The translations under genes and the position numbers were made by a program. Below the pieces are notes generated by a model. That model worked only from the letters and a program-made list of their open reading frames with translations, made no database searches and was not told where the DNA came from. Shown here piece after piece: positions 36,375 to 47,610 of a stretch of DNA of 64,000 nt. Within the stretch, counting starts at the first letter, position 1. Every line of letters starts with the position of its first letter. The stretch is from Halarcobacter sp. GTDB lineage: Bacteria; Campylobacterota; Campylobacteria; Campylobacterales; Arcobacteraceae. Location of the stretch: contig NZ_OY780939.1 in the NCBI RefSeq assembly GCF_963675975.1, forward strand, positions 1,922,001 to 1,986,000, read 5' to 3'.

Positions 36375-36743
36375 ATGGCAAGAATTGCAGGTGTTGATTT
36401 ACCAAACAAAAAAAGAATGGAGTATGCTTTAACATACATCTATGGAATTGGTTTACATAATTCAAGATTAATCTTAGATGCTGTTGGAATTGATTACAAC
36501 AAAAGAGCACACGAACTAACAGAAGATGAAGCAGCAGCAATTAGACAAGAGATCCAAAAAAACTATATGGTTGAGGGTGATCTTAGAAAAAAAGTTGCTA
36601 TGGACATCAAATCTTTAATGGACTTAGGTTCATACAGAGGTTTAAGACACAGAAAAGGTTTACCTTGTAGAGGGCAAAAGACTAAAACTAATGCTAGAAC
36701 AAGAAAAGGTAAAAAGAAAACTGTTGGTGCAGCAGCTAAGTAA
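36375..36743 (+). CDS. rpsM: 30S ribosomal protein S13
   Basis: 122 residues; begins [20 protein letters not shown] and has the C-terminal [20 protein letters not shown] tail that contacts tRNA and the 50S subunit. It starts three bases after rpmJ. Confidence 0.97.
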   Translation: MARIAGVDLPNKKRMEYALTYIYGIGLHNSRLILDAVGIDYNKRAHELTEDEAAAIRQEIQKNYMVEGDLRKKVAMDIKSLMDLGSYRGLRHRKGLPCRGQKTKTNARTRKGKKKTVGAAAK

Positions 36744-36753
36744 GGGATAACGA

Positions 36754-37146
36754 ATGGCAAAAAGAAAAGTAACTAGAAAAAAAATAGTAAAAAAGAACAT
36801 TGCTGACGGTATCGTTCATATTGCAGCAACATTCAACAACACAATGGTAACTGTAACTGATGCAGCGGGTAACGCTATCGCATGGTCAAGTGCAGGAAAC
36901 TTAGGATTCAAAGGTTCTAAAAAATCTACTCCTTTTGCAGCTCAACAAGCAGTTGAAGATGCAATGACTAAAGCAATGGAACATGGTATTAAAAATGTTG
37001 GTATCAAAATCCAAGGACCAGGTTCAGGTAGAGATACAGCAGTTAAATCTGTTGGAGCAATGGAAGGTATTACAGTAAAATGGTTTAAAGATGTTACACC
37101 ATTACCACACAATGGTTGTAGACCTCCTAAAAGAAGAAGAGTGTAA
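36754..37146 (+). CDS. rpsK: 30S ribosomal protein S11
   Basis: 130 residues with [38 protein letters not shown] and the C-terminal THLP-like [15 protein letters not shown]. Part of the platform of the 30S subunit. Ten bases after rpsM. Confidence 0.97.
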   Translation: MAKRKVTRKKIVKKNIADGIVHIAATFNNTMVTVTDAAGNAIAWSSAGNLGFKGSKKSTPFAAQQAVEDAMTKAMEHGIKNVGIKIQGPGSGRDTAVKSVGAMEGITVKWFKDVTPLPHNGCRPPKRRRV

Positions 37147-37156
37147 GGAGTAGTTA

Positions 37157-37783
37157 ATGGCTAGATATAGAGGACCAAGAGAAAAGATTGAAAGAAGATT
37201 GGATGCAGACCTTGGATTAAAAGGTGAGAGAAGACTTAACGGAAAATCTGCATTAGAAAAAAGACCATTTGCTCCAGGACAACACGGACAAAGAAGAGGT
37301 AAAATCTCTGAGTATGGTTTACAATTAAGAGAAAAACAAAAAGCTAAATTCATGTATGGTGTTTCTGAAAAACAATTCAGAAAATACTTCAAAGAAGCAG
37401 CAAGAAGAGATGGTAATACAGGGGCAAACCTTATTACATTAATCGAGCAAAGATTAGATAACGTTGTATATAGAATGGGATTTGCTACAACTAGAGCAAA
37501 CGCTAGACAATTTACAACTCACGGACACGTTTTAGTAGACGGTAAAAAAGTGGATATTCCATCTTTCGTTGTAAAACCTGGACAAAAAATTGAAATTAAA
37601 GAAAAATCTAAAACTAACCCACAAGTTGTAAGATCATTAGAACTTACAAACCAAACTGGTCTTGTTGATTGGGTTGACGTAGATAAAGATAAAGTATTCG
37701 GAATTTTTACAAGAATCCCAACTAGAGAAGAAGTTGTTATTCCTGTTGAAGAAAGATTAATCGTAGAGTTATATTCTAAATAA
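37157..37783 (+). CDS. rpsD: 30S ribosomal protein S4
   Basis: 208 residues: N-terminal [20 protein letters not shown], central FRKYFKEA and the S4 RNA-binding domain ([20 protein letters not shown] and on). It lacks the four N-terminal zinc cysteines of the zinc-binding S4 form. S4 starts 30S assembly and in enteric bacteria is the translational repressor of its operon, which makes it the first candidate to bind the leader upstream of rpmJ. Confidence 0.96.
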   Translation: MARYRGPREKIERRLDADLGLKGERRLNGKSALEKRPFAPGQHGQRRGKISEYGLQLREKQKAKFMYGVSEKQFRKYFKEAARRDGNTGANLITLIEQRLDNVVYRMGFATTRANARQFTTHGHVLVDGKKVDIPSFVVKPGQKIEIKEKSKTNPQVVRSLELTNQTGLVDWVDVDKDKVFGIFTRIPTREEVVIPVEERLIVELYSK

Positions 37784-37798
37784 TAAGCAAGGTAGGCT

Positions 37799-38797
37799 AT
37801 GAAAAAATTTGCAGACACACCGTTTTTACCAACAGAGGTTGAGATAGAGGCTATCAGTGATAATGAAGCTAAAATATCAGCATATCCATTTGAAAGTGGT
37901 TTTGCAATAACTTTAGCACACCCTCTTAGAAGACTTTTATTAAGTTCGTCAGTTGGATACGCTCCAATTGCTGTAAAAATTGAAGGTGCTTCTCATGAGT
38001 TTGACTCATTAAGAGGAATGCTTGAAGATATAGCTATTTTTATAATTAATCTTAAGAATATAAAGTTTAAAATTAATGGTGATGAAGAGCAAGTTGTTGT
38101 TGAATACTCTTTTGATGGTCCAAAAGAGATAAAAGGTGAAGACTTAGTAAACTCTGATGTTGAAGTAGTTTCTCCAGATGTACATTTAGCAACAATTAAC
38201 TCTGACTGTAACTTAACATTCTCTGTAATTATCCAAAGAGGTATTGGTTATATGCCTTCTGAGGATATCAGAGATATGGTAAGTTCTGATTATATTCCAT
38301 TAGATGCTTTCTTTACACCAGTAAAAAAAGTAGTATATGATATTGAAAAAATGTTAGTTGAAGATAATCCTAACTTTGAAAAAGCTGTATTTACAGTACA
38401 AACAAATGGACAAATTACTCCAGTTGCTGCTTTTAAAGAAGCAGTATCAGTTATGTACTCTCAAATGTCAGTATTTAACAAAGTATTTGATTTATCTGAA
38501 GTTACAGTTAATGATGCTGGTGAAGAACCAGTTGAATTAAAAGATTTAATTGTAAAAATTGATGATTTAAATTTAAGTGCTAGAAGTTTCAACTCTTTAG
38601 ATAGAGCTGGACTTAAATTCCTAGGTGAATTAGTACTTATGAGTGAAGTAGAAGTTAAAAATATTAAGAATTTAGGAAAAAAATCATTTGATGAAATCGC
38701 TGAGAAATTAGATTATTTAGGTTTCCCAATTGAGAATACACTTCCTGAAAATGTTGCATCAGCTTTAAGAAGAAAGCTTGAGCAACTTAAAGCATAA
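37799..38797 (+). CDS. rpoA: RNA polymerase alpha subunit
   Basis: 332 residues. The N-terminal domain (assembly of beta and beta') includes GFAITLAHPLRRLLLSSSVG; the C-terminal domain (about 250-332) includes LNLSARSFNSLDRAGLKFLG and NLGKKSFDEIAEKL, which bind UP elements and activators. 15 bases after rpsD. Confidence 0.97.
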   Translation: MKKFADTPFLPTEVEIEAISDNEAKISAYPFESGFAITLAHPLRRLLLSSSVGYAPIAVKIEGASHEFDSLRGMLEDIAIFIINLKNIKFKINGDEEQVVVEYSFDGPKEIKGEDLVNSDVEVVSPDVHLATINSDCNLTFSVIIQRGIGYMPSEDIRDMVSSDYIPLDAFFTPVKKVVYDIEKMLVEDNPNFEKAVFTVQTNGQITPVAAFKEAVSVMYSQMSVFNKVFDLSEVTVNDAGEEPVELKDLIVKIDDLNLSARSFNSLDRAGLKFLGELVLMSEVEVKNIKNLGKKSFDEIAEKLDYLGFPIENTLPENVASALRRKLEQLKA

Positions 38798-38811
38798 TTT
38801 AAGGGTTTGAC

Positions 38812-39162
38812 ATGAGACATAAGCACGGATATAGAAGATTAAACAGAACTTCTTCTCATAGAAAAGCGTTACTAAAGAACTTAGCAATCGCTTTAATCGA
38901 AAGAGAGAAGATTGAAACAACTGTACCAAAAGCAAAAGAATTACAAAGATACATTGAAAGATTAGTAACTACATCTAGAAATGCAGATTTTAACACTCAC
39001 AGAGCTGTTTTCGCATTATTACAAGATAAAGAAGCTACTAAAAAAATTATCAATGAAATTGCACCAAAGTACTTAGAAAGAAATGGTGGATACACTTCAA
39101 TTGTTAAGACAAGAATTAGAAGAGGTGATGCTACACCTATGGCATTTATTTCTTTTGTTTAA
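38812..39162 (+). CDS. rplQ: 50S ribosomal protein L17
   Basis: 116 residues, starting [20 protein letters not shown], the L17 signature. Last gene of the operon, followed by a strong terminator 20 bases on. Confidence 0.97.
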   Translation: MRHKHGYRRLNRTSSHRKALLKNLAIALIEREKIETTVPKAKELQRYIERLVTTSRNADFNTHRAVFALLQDKEATKKIINEIAPKYLERNGGYTSIVKTRIRRGDATPMAFISFV

Positions 39163-39182
39163 TCAAGATAACAAATAGATCC

Positions 39183-39217
39183 AAAAAGGGAGATGAACAT
39201 GTTTCATCTCCCTTTTT
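39183..39217 (+). terminator. Rho-independent terminator of the rpmJ-rplQ operon
   Basis: Fifteen-bp stem (aaaaagggagatgaa at 39183-39197 with 39203-39217) and a 5-base loop, with more T after it. Confidence 0.93.
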
Positions 39218-39282
39218 TTATACTTAAAAACTATTCAAAATATTTCAAATATCACTTTACCCAGATTTAATCAATTTTTTTA

Positions 39283-39288
39283 TATAAT
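39283..39288 (+). promoter_or_regulatory. Probable -10 element of the gatA promoter
   Basis: TATAAT behind a T-rich stretch, about 40 bases before the gatA start and after the ribosomal operon terminator. Confidence 0.55.
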
Positions 39289-39327
39289 AGCGCGCAATAT
39301 ACTATTCGTTAATCCTAGGAGACAGAT

Positions 39328-42155
<2,828 letters not shown>

Positions 42156-42161
42156 AAAATG

Positions 42162-42190
42162 AAAAGTGATGTTCTAAACATCATCTTTTT
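42162..42190 (+). terminator. Terminator after guaB
   Basis: Inverted repeat aaaagtgatgtt / aacatcatctttt with one bulged base and a CTA-type loop, ending in CTTTTT. Six bases after the guaB stop. Confidence 0.65.
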
Positions 42191-42205
42191 GCTTTACTCT
42201 GCGTT

Positions 42206-42265
42206 GAAGTGAAAATTTTAATGCTCACGTACTTACGTGTACGCTCCGCTTAAAATTTTCACTTC
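42206..42265. repeat. Palindromic element with inner hairpin
   Basis: Perfect 16-bp outer stem, gaagtgaaaattttaa (42206-42221) with its complement (42250-42265), enclosing a 5-bp hairpin cacgt/acgtg (42226-42230 with 42235-42239). There is no T-run, so it is not a plain terminator. It resembles dispersed intergenic palindromes in design; only one copy is in the window. Confidence 0.65.
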
Positions 42266-42394
42266 GCCTTGATTAAAACTAAAATCTAATATTTATAACA
42301 TCACTTTATATTTAATTTTTTTATAAGTTCTTATCTGAATAATTTTAAATTAAAGTTTTTTGCAATATAATTTTTAATATTATAAAGGTTGTTT

Positions 42395-43003
42395 GTGACA
42401 GTAAAAAGTAAAAAAAGTTTATTCATATTATTTTTTCTTTTTTCATTCGTTATAATGGTCTGGTCTACTAATAAACCTATCATTGTCAATGAAGATATCT
42501 TTATTTATTGTTGGACTGACATTCTAGCTGGAATTATTACTATTTATGTTATGTTTTTTTTCATCAAAGAATTAAGAAATGAATGGAATGATACAGTCAA
42601 ATCAATCAAACTATTTATTTTAGTAATTGCTTCACCTTTTATAGTGCCTTTTTTTGTAAAACTTTTTTTTGAACAATCACTAATGCTTTTCTTTCATATA
42701 CTTACATCTGAAAAAAGTATAAAAGTAGTAAAAGTAAAAGATAAAATATCTCTTAGAAGATGTCAAAATGGGATTGAATTACAAGGTTACTCTTTTGTTA
42801 ATGGAAGAATATGTGGAATACCTGAAGAACATTTAAATAGGTTAAAATATGGAGATCAAATTACAATAGAAGGTGAAAGTTCTTATTTTGGTTTTACTAC
42901 AGAAAAGATCAAGTATATTTATAAAGAAAAAAAAGAGCCAACAGATACAAGTCCAGACGCAGATTGGAAGAAACAACCATCAAAATCCTATAAAGTACTT
43001 TAA
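42395..43003 (+). CDS. Membrane protein of unknown function
   Basis: About 202 residues with three hydrophobic segments (about 8-26, 43-62, 78-105) and a C-terminal soluble part ending with a short basic/proline tail. I start at GTG 42395, which has aaagg 6 bases upstream; a TTG two codons earlier is the alternative. No family recognised. It is the first gene of the accessory region after guaB. Confidence 0.6.
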   Translation: MTVKSKKSLFILFFLFSFVIMVWSTNKPIIVNEDIFIYCWTDILAGIITIYVMFFFIKELRNEWNDTVKSIKLFILVIASPFIVPFFVKLFFEQSLMLFFHILTSEKSIKVVKVKDKISLRRCQNGIELQGYSFVNGRICGIPEEHLNRLKYGDQITIEGESSYFGFTTEKIKYIYKEKKEPTDTSPDADWKKQPSKSYKVL

Positions 43004-43009
43004 CTTTTT

Positions 43010-43045
43010 CAATTACAATTATACCCTACAATTACAATTATACCC
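43010..43045. repeat. Two-copy tandem repeat, period 19
   Basis: The unit caattacaattataccc occurs at 43010-43026 and 43029-43045. It sits exactly at the left end of duplicated block A, right after the previous gene's stop. Confidence 0.75.
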
Positions 43046-43093
43046 CAGAGGTTGAATCTCCACTTTTTAATTTAACAACTTTATAAAAGGTTA

Positions 43094-43261
43094 TCAGTTT
43101 TTACTTTCATCTCTAGCTTTTTTCTTTGCTTTTTTTATATCTTTTTGACGTGTTGGTGTAAATTGATTTTCTGCTCTTTTATTCTCTGCTCTTTTTTTTT
43201 GAATAAAATAAATAATAACTCCAGAACAGACAAAAGATAGTAATGCTACTACTTCAAACAT
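43094..43261 (-). CDS. Small membrane protein (55 residues), copy A
   Basis: One N-terminal membrane segment (MFEVVALLSFVCSGVIIYFI) then a very basic tail (QKKRAENKRAENQFTPTRQK and on). aaagga-type sequence precedes the ATG. A close paralogue lies at 45026-45205, and conservation of the frame across both copies is the main evidence that it is real. Function unknown. Confidence 0.6.
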   Translation of the reverse strand: MFEVVALLSFVCSGVIIYFIQKKRAENKRAENQFTPTRQKDIKKAKKKARDESKN

Positions 43262-43420
43262 TGATTTCCTTTTTTGTTTATAATATCATAGTAAAAATAT
43301 ATGTAAATCTTATGTTATATATTTTAAATAAATGTAGAAATTAAACTCAAATAGATATAATTCTTTTCACAAAAAATAATTAAAAATTACACTCCAAAGC
43401 TAGAATCTCCACTTTTAAAT

Positions 43421-43840
43421 CTATTTAAAATTCACTCCAAAACTTTTGAGTAGAAGTATTGCATCTTCTTTTTTATATTGTAAAATTAATTCTTTTTCTT
43501 CTTTAGATGCTTCTTCAAAAAAATTTTCTAATATTTTAGTGCCAAATTGAATTACATTATTATTAACCTTTAAACCAAAACTTTTATCTTGTGATTGTTT
43601 AAATAGCTCATGTAATTTTGCATATCCTGATTTATTAAAAACAATAATTATATTGTATAGATTTTGATTTTTAGGGTCAATTAATGCTTTTTTGTATCTA
43701 ATACTTTTTATATCATTTTTTGTTAGACTTGTTGTTTTTTCATATATAAAAAAATTGTTTTTATAAGAAATTTTCTCATTAGTTGTTGAACATGCATTAA
43801 AAGTAAATATAGTTAGAATTAATAGTATTAGATATTTCAT
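43421..43840 (-). CDS. Lipoprotein of unknown function, copy A
   Basis: 139 residues with a lipoprotein signal (MKYLILLILTIFTFNACS, lipidated Cys17) and a soluble domain (about 20-139). Nearly identical in design to the product of 45328-45735, with a 4-residue insertion (EASK) near residue 110. Its ATG overlaps the stop of the 95-residue gene upstream by one base, so the two are cotranslated. No family recognised. Confidence 0.65.
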   Translation of the reverse strand: MKYLILLILTIFTFNACSTTNEKISYKNNFFIYEKTTSLTKNDIKSIRYKKALIDPKNQNLYNIIIVFNKSGYAKLHELFKQSQDKSFGLKVNNNVIQFGTKILENFFEEASKEEKELILQYKKEDAILLLKSFGVNFK

Positions 43841-44127
43841 TAGTATTCAACCTTTATTAATATATTTTGTCCTAGTGTATGACTTTTAAAACGGACTTTG
43901 GTACTACAAAAACAATCTTTAGACATAAAAGTCGTACTTGTTGGACCTACAAGTTTTTTGGGCATACTTTTTCCACCTTCTAATATTTCAATATCAAATG
44001 TAGATTTAGCTTTCGATTCTGATGAAAATGAAACTTTAAATCCAATTCTTCCAGTATGTGTATAAATTTTAATCCATTTTCCCCAACCTATGCCAAGAGG
44101 TGGTGCATATGCTTTAAATATAGTCAT
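43840..44127 (-). CDS. Unknown 95-residue protein
   Basis: Beta-rich, no signal peptide or membrane segment, with a CxC (FMSKDCFCSTKV, about 70-74). It starts MTIFKAYAPPLGIGWGKWIK and ends LIKVEY. First gene of a pair with the lipoprotein at 43421. A remnant of its last codons remains next to the second lipoprotein at 45735, so this gene was part of the duplicated block. Confidence 0.6.
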   Translation of the reverse strand: MTIFKAYAPPLGIGWGKWIKIYTHTGRIGFKVSFSSESKAKSTFDIEILEGGKSMPKKLVGPTSTTFMSKDCFCSTKVRFKSHTLGQNILIKVEY

Positions 44128-44340
44128 TTTACTACCTTTTTATAAAGTTAAGCTTTATAATATTATAAATTATCTTTTAATGTAATTAGAAATAATTTTT
44201 TATAGTATTTATTAGTAGATAAGATGTATGATTTTCTTAATCTCAACATACATATTGACAATACATACTTTAATAAGAGTAGAAATTAAACTCAAATAGA
44301 TATAATTCTTTTCACAAAAACTAATTAGGAAAAATAATTT

Positions 44341-44712
44341 ATGAATGAAACTCTAATCTATCCAATGATTGCTCTAATAGCTTTCATAGCTTACAAAAAA
44401 TATACTCAATACAAAGTCTTAAAACTTGTACCATCTCTTTTAGAAGAGGGTGCTCAGATTATTGATGTTCGAACAAAAGAGGAGTTTAATTTAGCTAATA
44501 AAGAGGGAAGTGTAAATATCCCTTTAGAATCCCTAAAAAATAGAACAAATGAGTTGGACAATAGTAAACCTATAATTCTTTGTTGTGCTAGTGGAAGTAG
44601 AAGTGGTTTAGCCAGACGACTTTTATTGTCTAATAGTTTTGACAATGTTCATAACGCTGGTACAGAAATAATACCCCTGAGGTTGAATCTCCATTTTTAT
44701 AATAATCATTGA
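44341..44712 (+). pseudogene. Rhodanese-like protein with replaced C-terminus
   Basis: N-terminal membrane anchor (LIYPMIALIAFIAYKKYT) then a rhodanese domain with IDVRTKEEF and the active loop CCASGSRSG. It matches the paralogue at 50506 up to VHNAG, then diverges: the paralogue ends MWKSLLKF, but here the frame runs into the dispersed motif 'cccctgaggttgaatctcca' and adds unrelated residues. So the last strand of the domain is lost. It could still fold, but a broken copy is more likely. Its upstream region is shared with the paralogue. Confidence 0.6.
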
Positions 44713-45025
44713 GTATCTCACCAACTAAAATAAATGGTACAAAAAAATGTAAAGGTCATTATCCCACTCTCCCACATTTGAGAAGCCGAGTGTTTATTTA
44801 TTGTTTCGGAAAAGTTTTGTAACTGTTTGAGCATAAGAAATGTGCTGGGAGCATATTTTTATGTGAGTTTTACAAAACAGAAATAATAAATAAAAAGCGA
44901 GGGAAGCTTCTGCCTTCGAAACTCTGTGGGTTGCTTTTTGTTTTACTTTTTTCAATAAAAAAGTAGAATTTCTATCCCAGGGCTTAAGTTTCTACTTTTT
45001 AATTTAACAACTTTATAAAAGCTTA
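44713..45025. other. Gene-free stretch with structured repeat copy C
   Basis: No gene. Contains the third copy of the structured repeat (44782-44965) and then the left end of duplicated block B. It separates the broken rhodanese from the small membrane protein. Confidence 0.7.
44782..44965 (+). repeat. Structured repeat, copy C
   Basis: Same layout as copies A and B at 22.6-23.1 kb. Helices: gaagc 44782-44786 with 44906-44910; tttatttatt 44793-44802 with 44885-44894; gttttgtaa 44814-44822 with 44870-44878; cata 44852-44855 with 44860-44863; and the terminal hairpin tactttttt 44944-44952 with 44957-44965. The conserved tract actgtttga is at 44822-44830. Parts of the sequence, such as aaaaagcgagggaagcttc, are identical to copy A over 19 bases. 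Confidence 0.75.
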
Positions 45026-45205
45026 TCAGGTTTTACTTTCATTTCTAGCTTTTTTCATTGCTTTTTTCATTGCTTTTTTTATATCTTTCTGACGTGTTGG
45101 TGTAAATTGATTTTTAACTCTTTTATTCTCAGCTCTTTTTTTTTGAATAAAATAAATAATGATTCCAGAACAAACAAAAGATAGTAATGCTACTAGTTCA
45201 AACAT
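45026..45205 (-). CDS. Small membrane protein (59 residues), copy B
   Basis: Paralogue of the protein at 43094-43261: the same membrane segment (MFELVALLSFVCSGIIIYFI) and basic tail, with a 4-codon internal duplication (KKAM twice) that keeps the frame. A multiple-of-three insertion and silent changes support a translated gene. Function unknown. Confidence 0.6.
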   Translation of the reverse strand: MFELVALLSFVCSGIIIYFIQKKRAENKRVKNQFTPTRQKDIKKAMKKAMKKARNESKT

Positions 45206-45327
45206 TGATTTCCTTTTTTATTTATGACATCATAGTAAAAATATATGTAAATCTTGTGTTATATATTTATAAGCCAATATTTAAAATTGCAAGTAACACC
45301 CCAGAGCTAGAAACTCCACTTTTAAAT

Positions 45328-45735
45328 TTATTCAAAATCCACTCCAAAACTTTTGAGTAGAAGGATTGCATCTTCTTTTTTATATTGTAAAATCAATTCT
45401 TTTTCTTCTTTAAAAAAGTTTTCTAATATTTTAGTGCCAAATTGAATTACATTATTATTAACTATTAAACCAAAACTTTTACCTTCTGATTGTTTAAATA
45501 AATCATGTAATTTAGCATAGCCTAATTTATTAAAAACAATAACTACATTGTATAAGTTTTCATTCTTGGGGTCAATTAATGCCTTTTTGTATGAAATACT
45601 TTTTATATCATTTTTTGTTAAGCTTATTGTTTTTTCATATATAAAAAAGTTGTTTTTAAATGAAATTTTTTTATTAGTTGTTGAACATGCATTAAAAATA
45701 AATATAGTTAGAATTAATAGAATTAGATTTTTCAT
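45328..45735 (-). CDS. Lipoprotein of unknown function, copy B
   Basis: 135 residues with a lipoprotein signal (MKNLILLILTIFIFNACS). Nearly identical to the 43421-43840 product. Its usual upstream partner is missing apart from a remnant at 45735-45770. Confidence 0.65.
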   Translation of the reverse strand: MKNLILLILTIFIFNACSTTNKKISFKNNFFIYEKTISLTKNDIKSISYKKALIDPKNENLYNVVIVFNKLGYAKLHDLFKQSEGKSFGLIVNNNVIQFGTKILENFFKEEKELILQYKKEDAILLLKSFGVDFE

Positions 45736-45770
45736 TAGTATTCAACCTTTATTAATATATTTATAATATT
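45735..45770 (-). pseudogene. Remnant of the 95-residue gene
   Basis: Read on the minus strand, the bases before the lipoprotein start encode NIIN-ILIKVEY and then TAA; the last seven residues equal the end of the intact protein at 43840-44127. The rest of the gene is absent. Confidence 0.6.
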
Positions 45771-45950
45771 AAAAGTTATCTTTTGATATTATAAATATAA
45801 TTTTTTTAAATATCTACTTAAAATAACATGAGAATTTTTCAATGTAAATATGATTTAGAACAAAAATTATCAAAAAAGTGCCAGACACTATTTTTGATGC
45901 TAGATAGTTATGTATTGTGGGTGGTAATAAAATACTGATAAAATCTTGAA

Positions 45951-45984
45951 GAGATAGTTAGTCCTACTGACACAACTATTTCTC
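45951..45984 (+). promoter_or_regulatory. Hairpin upstream of the 46009 gene
   Basis: gagatagtt (45951-45959) pairs with aactatttctc (45974-45984) with one bulge; the loop can pair further (gtc/gac). It lies 25 bases before the start codon, so it may affect translation or be an operator. Function unknown. Confidence 0.35.
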
Positions 45985-46008
45985 AACTTAACCGTTATAA
46001 GGAAAACG

Positions 46009-46749
46009 ATGGTAAATATATTATTTGCAAAAACATTTTTAATTGTAGGAGGAATGCTTTTCCTTACAGCATTGACAGCAAAAATTAATCGATTCTTTGA
46101 AACTTCATTTGAAATGTGGTCAACATTTATTATTTCTTTTTTATTATTATTTCTAATTTTAGGCTTCTCAAATGACTACCCTTTAAATCTTATTTTAGTT
46201 GCTGCTTTTTCTTTAGTGATTGGTTGGCTAATTGGACCTGCAATTGAACGTTTTGGAATGAGATATAAACTACGAATGTATTTAAAAAGCAATGGAATTG
46301 TTTTAAAAAAAGGTGAAAGTGCCACAGATAAACAAATGGAAGAATTTGAAAAGTCTTTTGATAAAGATGCTTATCACAAAGAATGGCAAAATGTGATTTT
46401 TCAAGCGGTGATGGGAACTGCTTTAGCTGTCGTTGCAACAGCTTCTATAGTTTTTCTCACTGATATTGATTTTAGTTTTTTAGGTGGCTTTCTATTTATA
46501 AGTTTGATTATTCTCATTATAATGGGATTAATTAATACTTTCTTTATACGTTCAAAGCTTTTTTCATTGATTAGAGCATATCTTGGCGCAGTAGTTTTTA
46601 CATTCTATTTATTATATGACTTCAATTACCTTCAAAGTAAATCAGGAGATGAAAGTTGGTCAACAGCAATTAATATATCAGTAAATATTTATTTAGACAT
46701 AATAAATCTATTCTTAGATTTGTTAGAAATTTTATCTGAGTCAAACTAA
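46009..46749 (+). CDS. Multi-pass membrane protein of unknown function
   Basis: 246 residues with about six hydrophobic segments (two near 5-60, one near 62-80, then after a hydrophilic loop with KGESATDKQMEEFEKSFDK three more near 128-215). Start ATG has ataagga upstream. No family recognised. Base use is a little less AT-rich than the neighbours. Confidence 0.6.
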   Translation: MVNILFAKTFLIVGGMLFLTALTAKINRFFETSFEMWSTFIISFLLLFLILGFSNDYPLNLILVAAFSLVIGWLIGPAIERFGMRYKLRMYLKSNGIVLKKGESATDKQMEEFEKSFDKDAYHKEWQNVIFQAVMGTALAVVATASIVFLTDIDFSFLGGFLFISLIILIIMGLINTFFIRSKLFSLIRAYLGAVVFTFYLLYDFNYLQSKSGDESWSTAINISVNIYLDIINLFLDLLEILSESN

Positions 46750-47118
46750 TGTATTACAACAAATTCCTAAAAAAGAATATTTATGCATAGAATAAACAGG
46801 TAATGACATACCTCCTATTTATATAATACTATTCCATATCAATGAGAATAAAAAAGTATCAGTCATCTTTTATATTTTTTCTAATTAATACACATAAAGT
46901 ATTGTTATTACAGATATATAGATAAAATATATATTTTAATTATAATTAAAAGTAAAAATAAAATCATAATATTATATTTACAATTAGTTTTTATTAAATG
47001 GCAAATTTAAGGATACTTTATGTAATTATCTAGTTATATAAATAATTAAGTAACAAATATATATAATATATTATTATTTTTTAAGTAGTTATATTTCAAA
47101 TCAAATTAAGGATCAATT
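46750..47118. other. Gene-free AT-rich stretch
   Basis: About 370 bases with no open frame of note and no strong hairpin. It probably holds the promoter of the DUF2059-like gene that starts at 47119. Confidence 0.6.
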
Positions 47119-47586
47119 ATGAAAGTATTAAAATCAGGTGTTATTTGTTTATCACTTTTAATAGCACAATACAGTATTGCAGACGTAGAGGCAGATAGGG
47201 AAGCCGAAAAATTATTAAGTACAATAGGCATGGAAAAGGTAATGAATCTGTCAATGTCTCAGATGATAGATCTTCAATTACAGCAAACTCCAGCTTTAGC
47301 TCCGTATAAGCCTGTAATAATTAAGTTTTTTAATAAACATATGAGCTGGGAGTCGTTAAAACCTGAATTTTTAAAAATTTATTCTGAAGCTTTCTCTGCA
47401 AAAGAGCTTCATGAAATCAACGAATTTTACGCAACTAAAACCGGAAAAAGGACCATCGAATTAATGCCTTCACTAATGACACAAGGAGCTCAGATTGGGG
47501 CATCCCGTGTGCAGGAAAATATTGAGGAATTACAGGCGATGATAAAGGCAGAGTCAGAACGACTTCAAAAATTGAGTAAGCAATAA
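47119..47586 (+). CDS. Periplasmic DUF2059-family protein
   Basis: 155 residues with a signal peptide (MKVLKSGVICLSLLIAQYSIA, about 21). The rest is helical, with YKPVIIKFFNKHMSWESLKPEFLKIYSEAFS and the following TxTGKRTIELMP pattern that marks DUF2059. Function of the family is unknown. Codons such as AGG, CCG, CGT, GCC and TCG are commoner than in the neighbours, which hints at recent transfer. Confidence 0.68.
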   Translation: MKVLKSGVICLSLLIAQYSIADVEADREAEKLLSTIGMEKVMNLSMSQMIDLQLQQTPALAPYKPVIIKFFNKHMSWESLKPEFLKIYSEAFSAKELHEINEFYATKTGKRTIELMPSLMTQGAQIGASRVQENIEELQAMIKAESERLQKLSKQ

Positions 47587-47610
47587 ACTTAATATAATGA
47601 AGGATAATCT

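Larger units (their letters stand above)
43046..43868. repeat. Duplicated block, copy A
   Basis: Direct duplicate of 44984-45766. Both carry the same small membrane protein gene, the same lipoprotein gene, and the same 3' end of a 95-residue gene, with about 80-90% identity by eye. Copy A holds an extra piece at 43333-43385 that matches the rhodanese promoter region (44281 and 50438). Confidence 0.8.
44984..45766. repeat. Duplicated block, copy B
   Basis: Direct duplicate of 43046-43868. The flank beyond 45766 also resembles the sequence upstream of the 95-residue gene (44157 onward), as if copy B once held that gene and lost about 290 bases of it. Confidence 0.75.

Noticed and set aside
43010-43045. 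Short tandem repeat as a CRISPR array
   Set aside because: Only two units of 17 bases with a 2-base gap, no spacers and no cas genes nearby.
45872-45895. 'agtgccagacact' with A and T flanks as an insertion-sequence end
   Set aside because: A small imperfect hairpin that resembles ends of some mobile elements, but there is no transposase or second end in the window.
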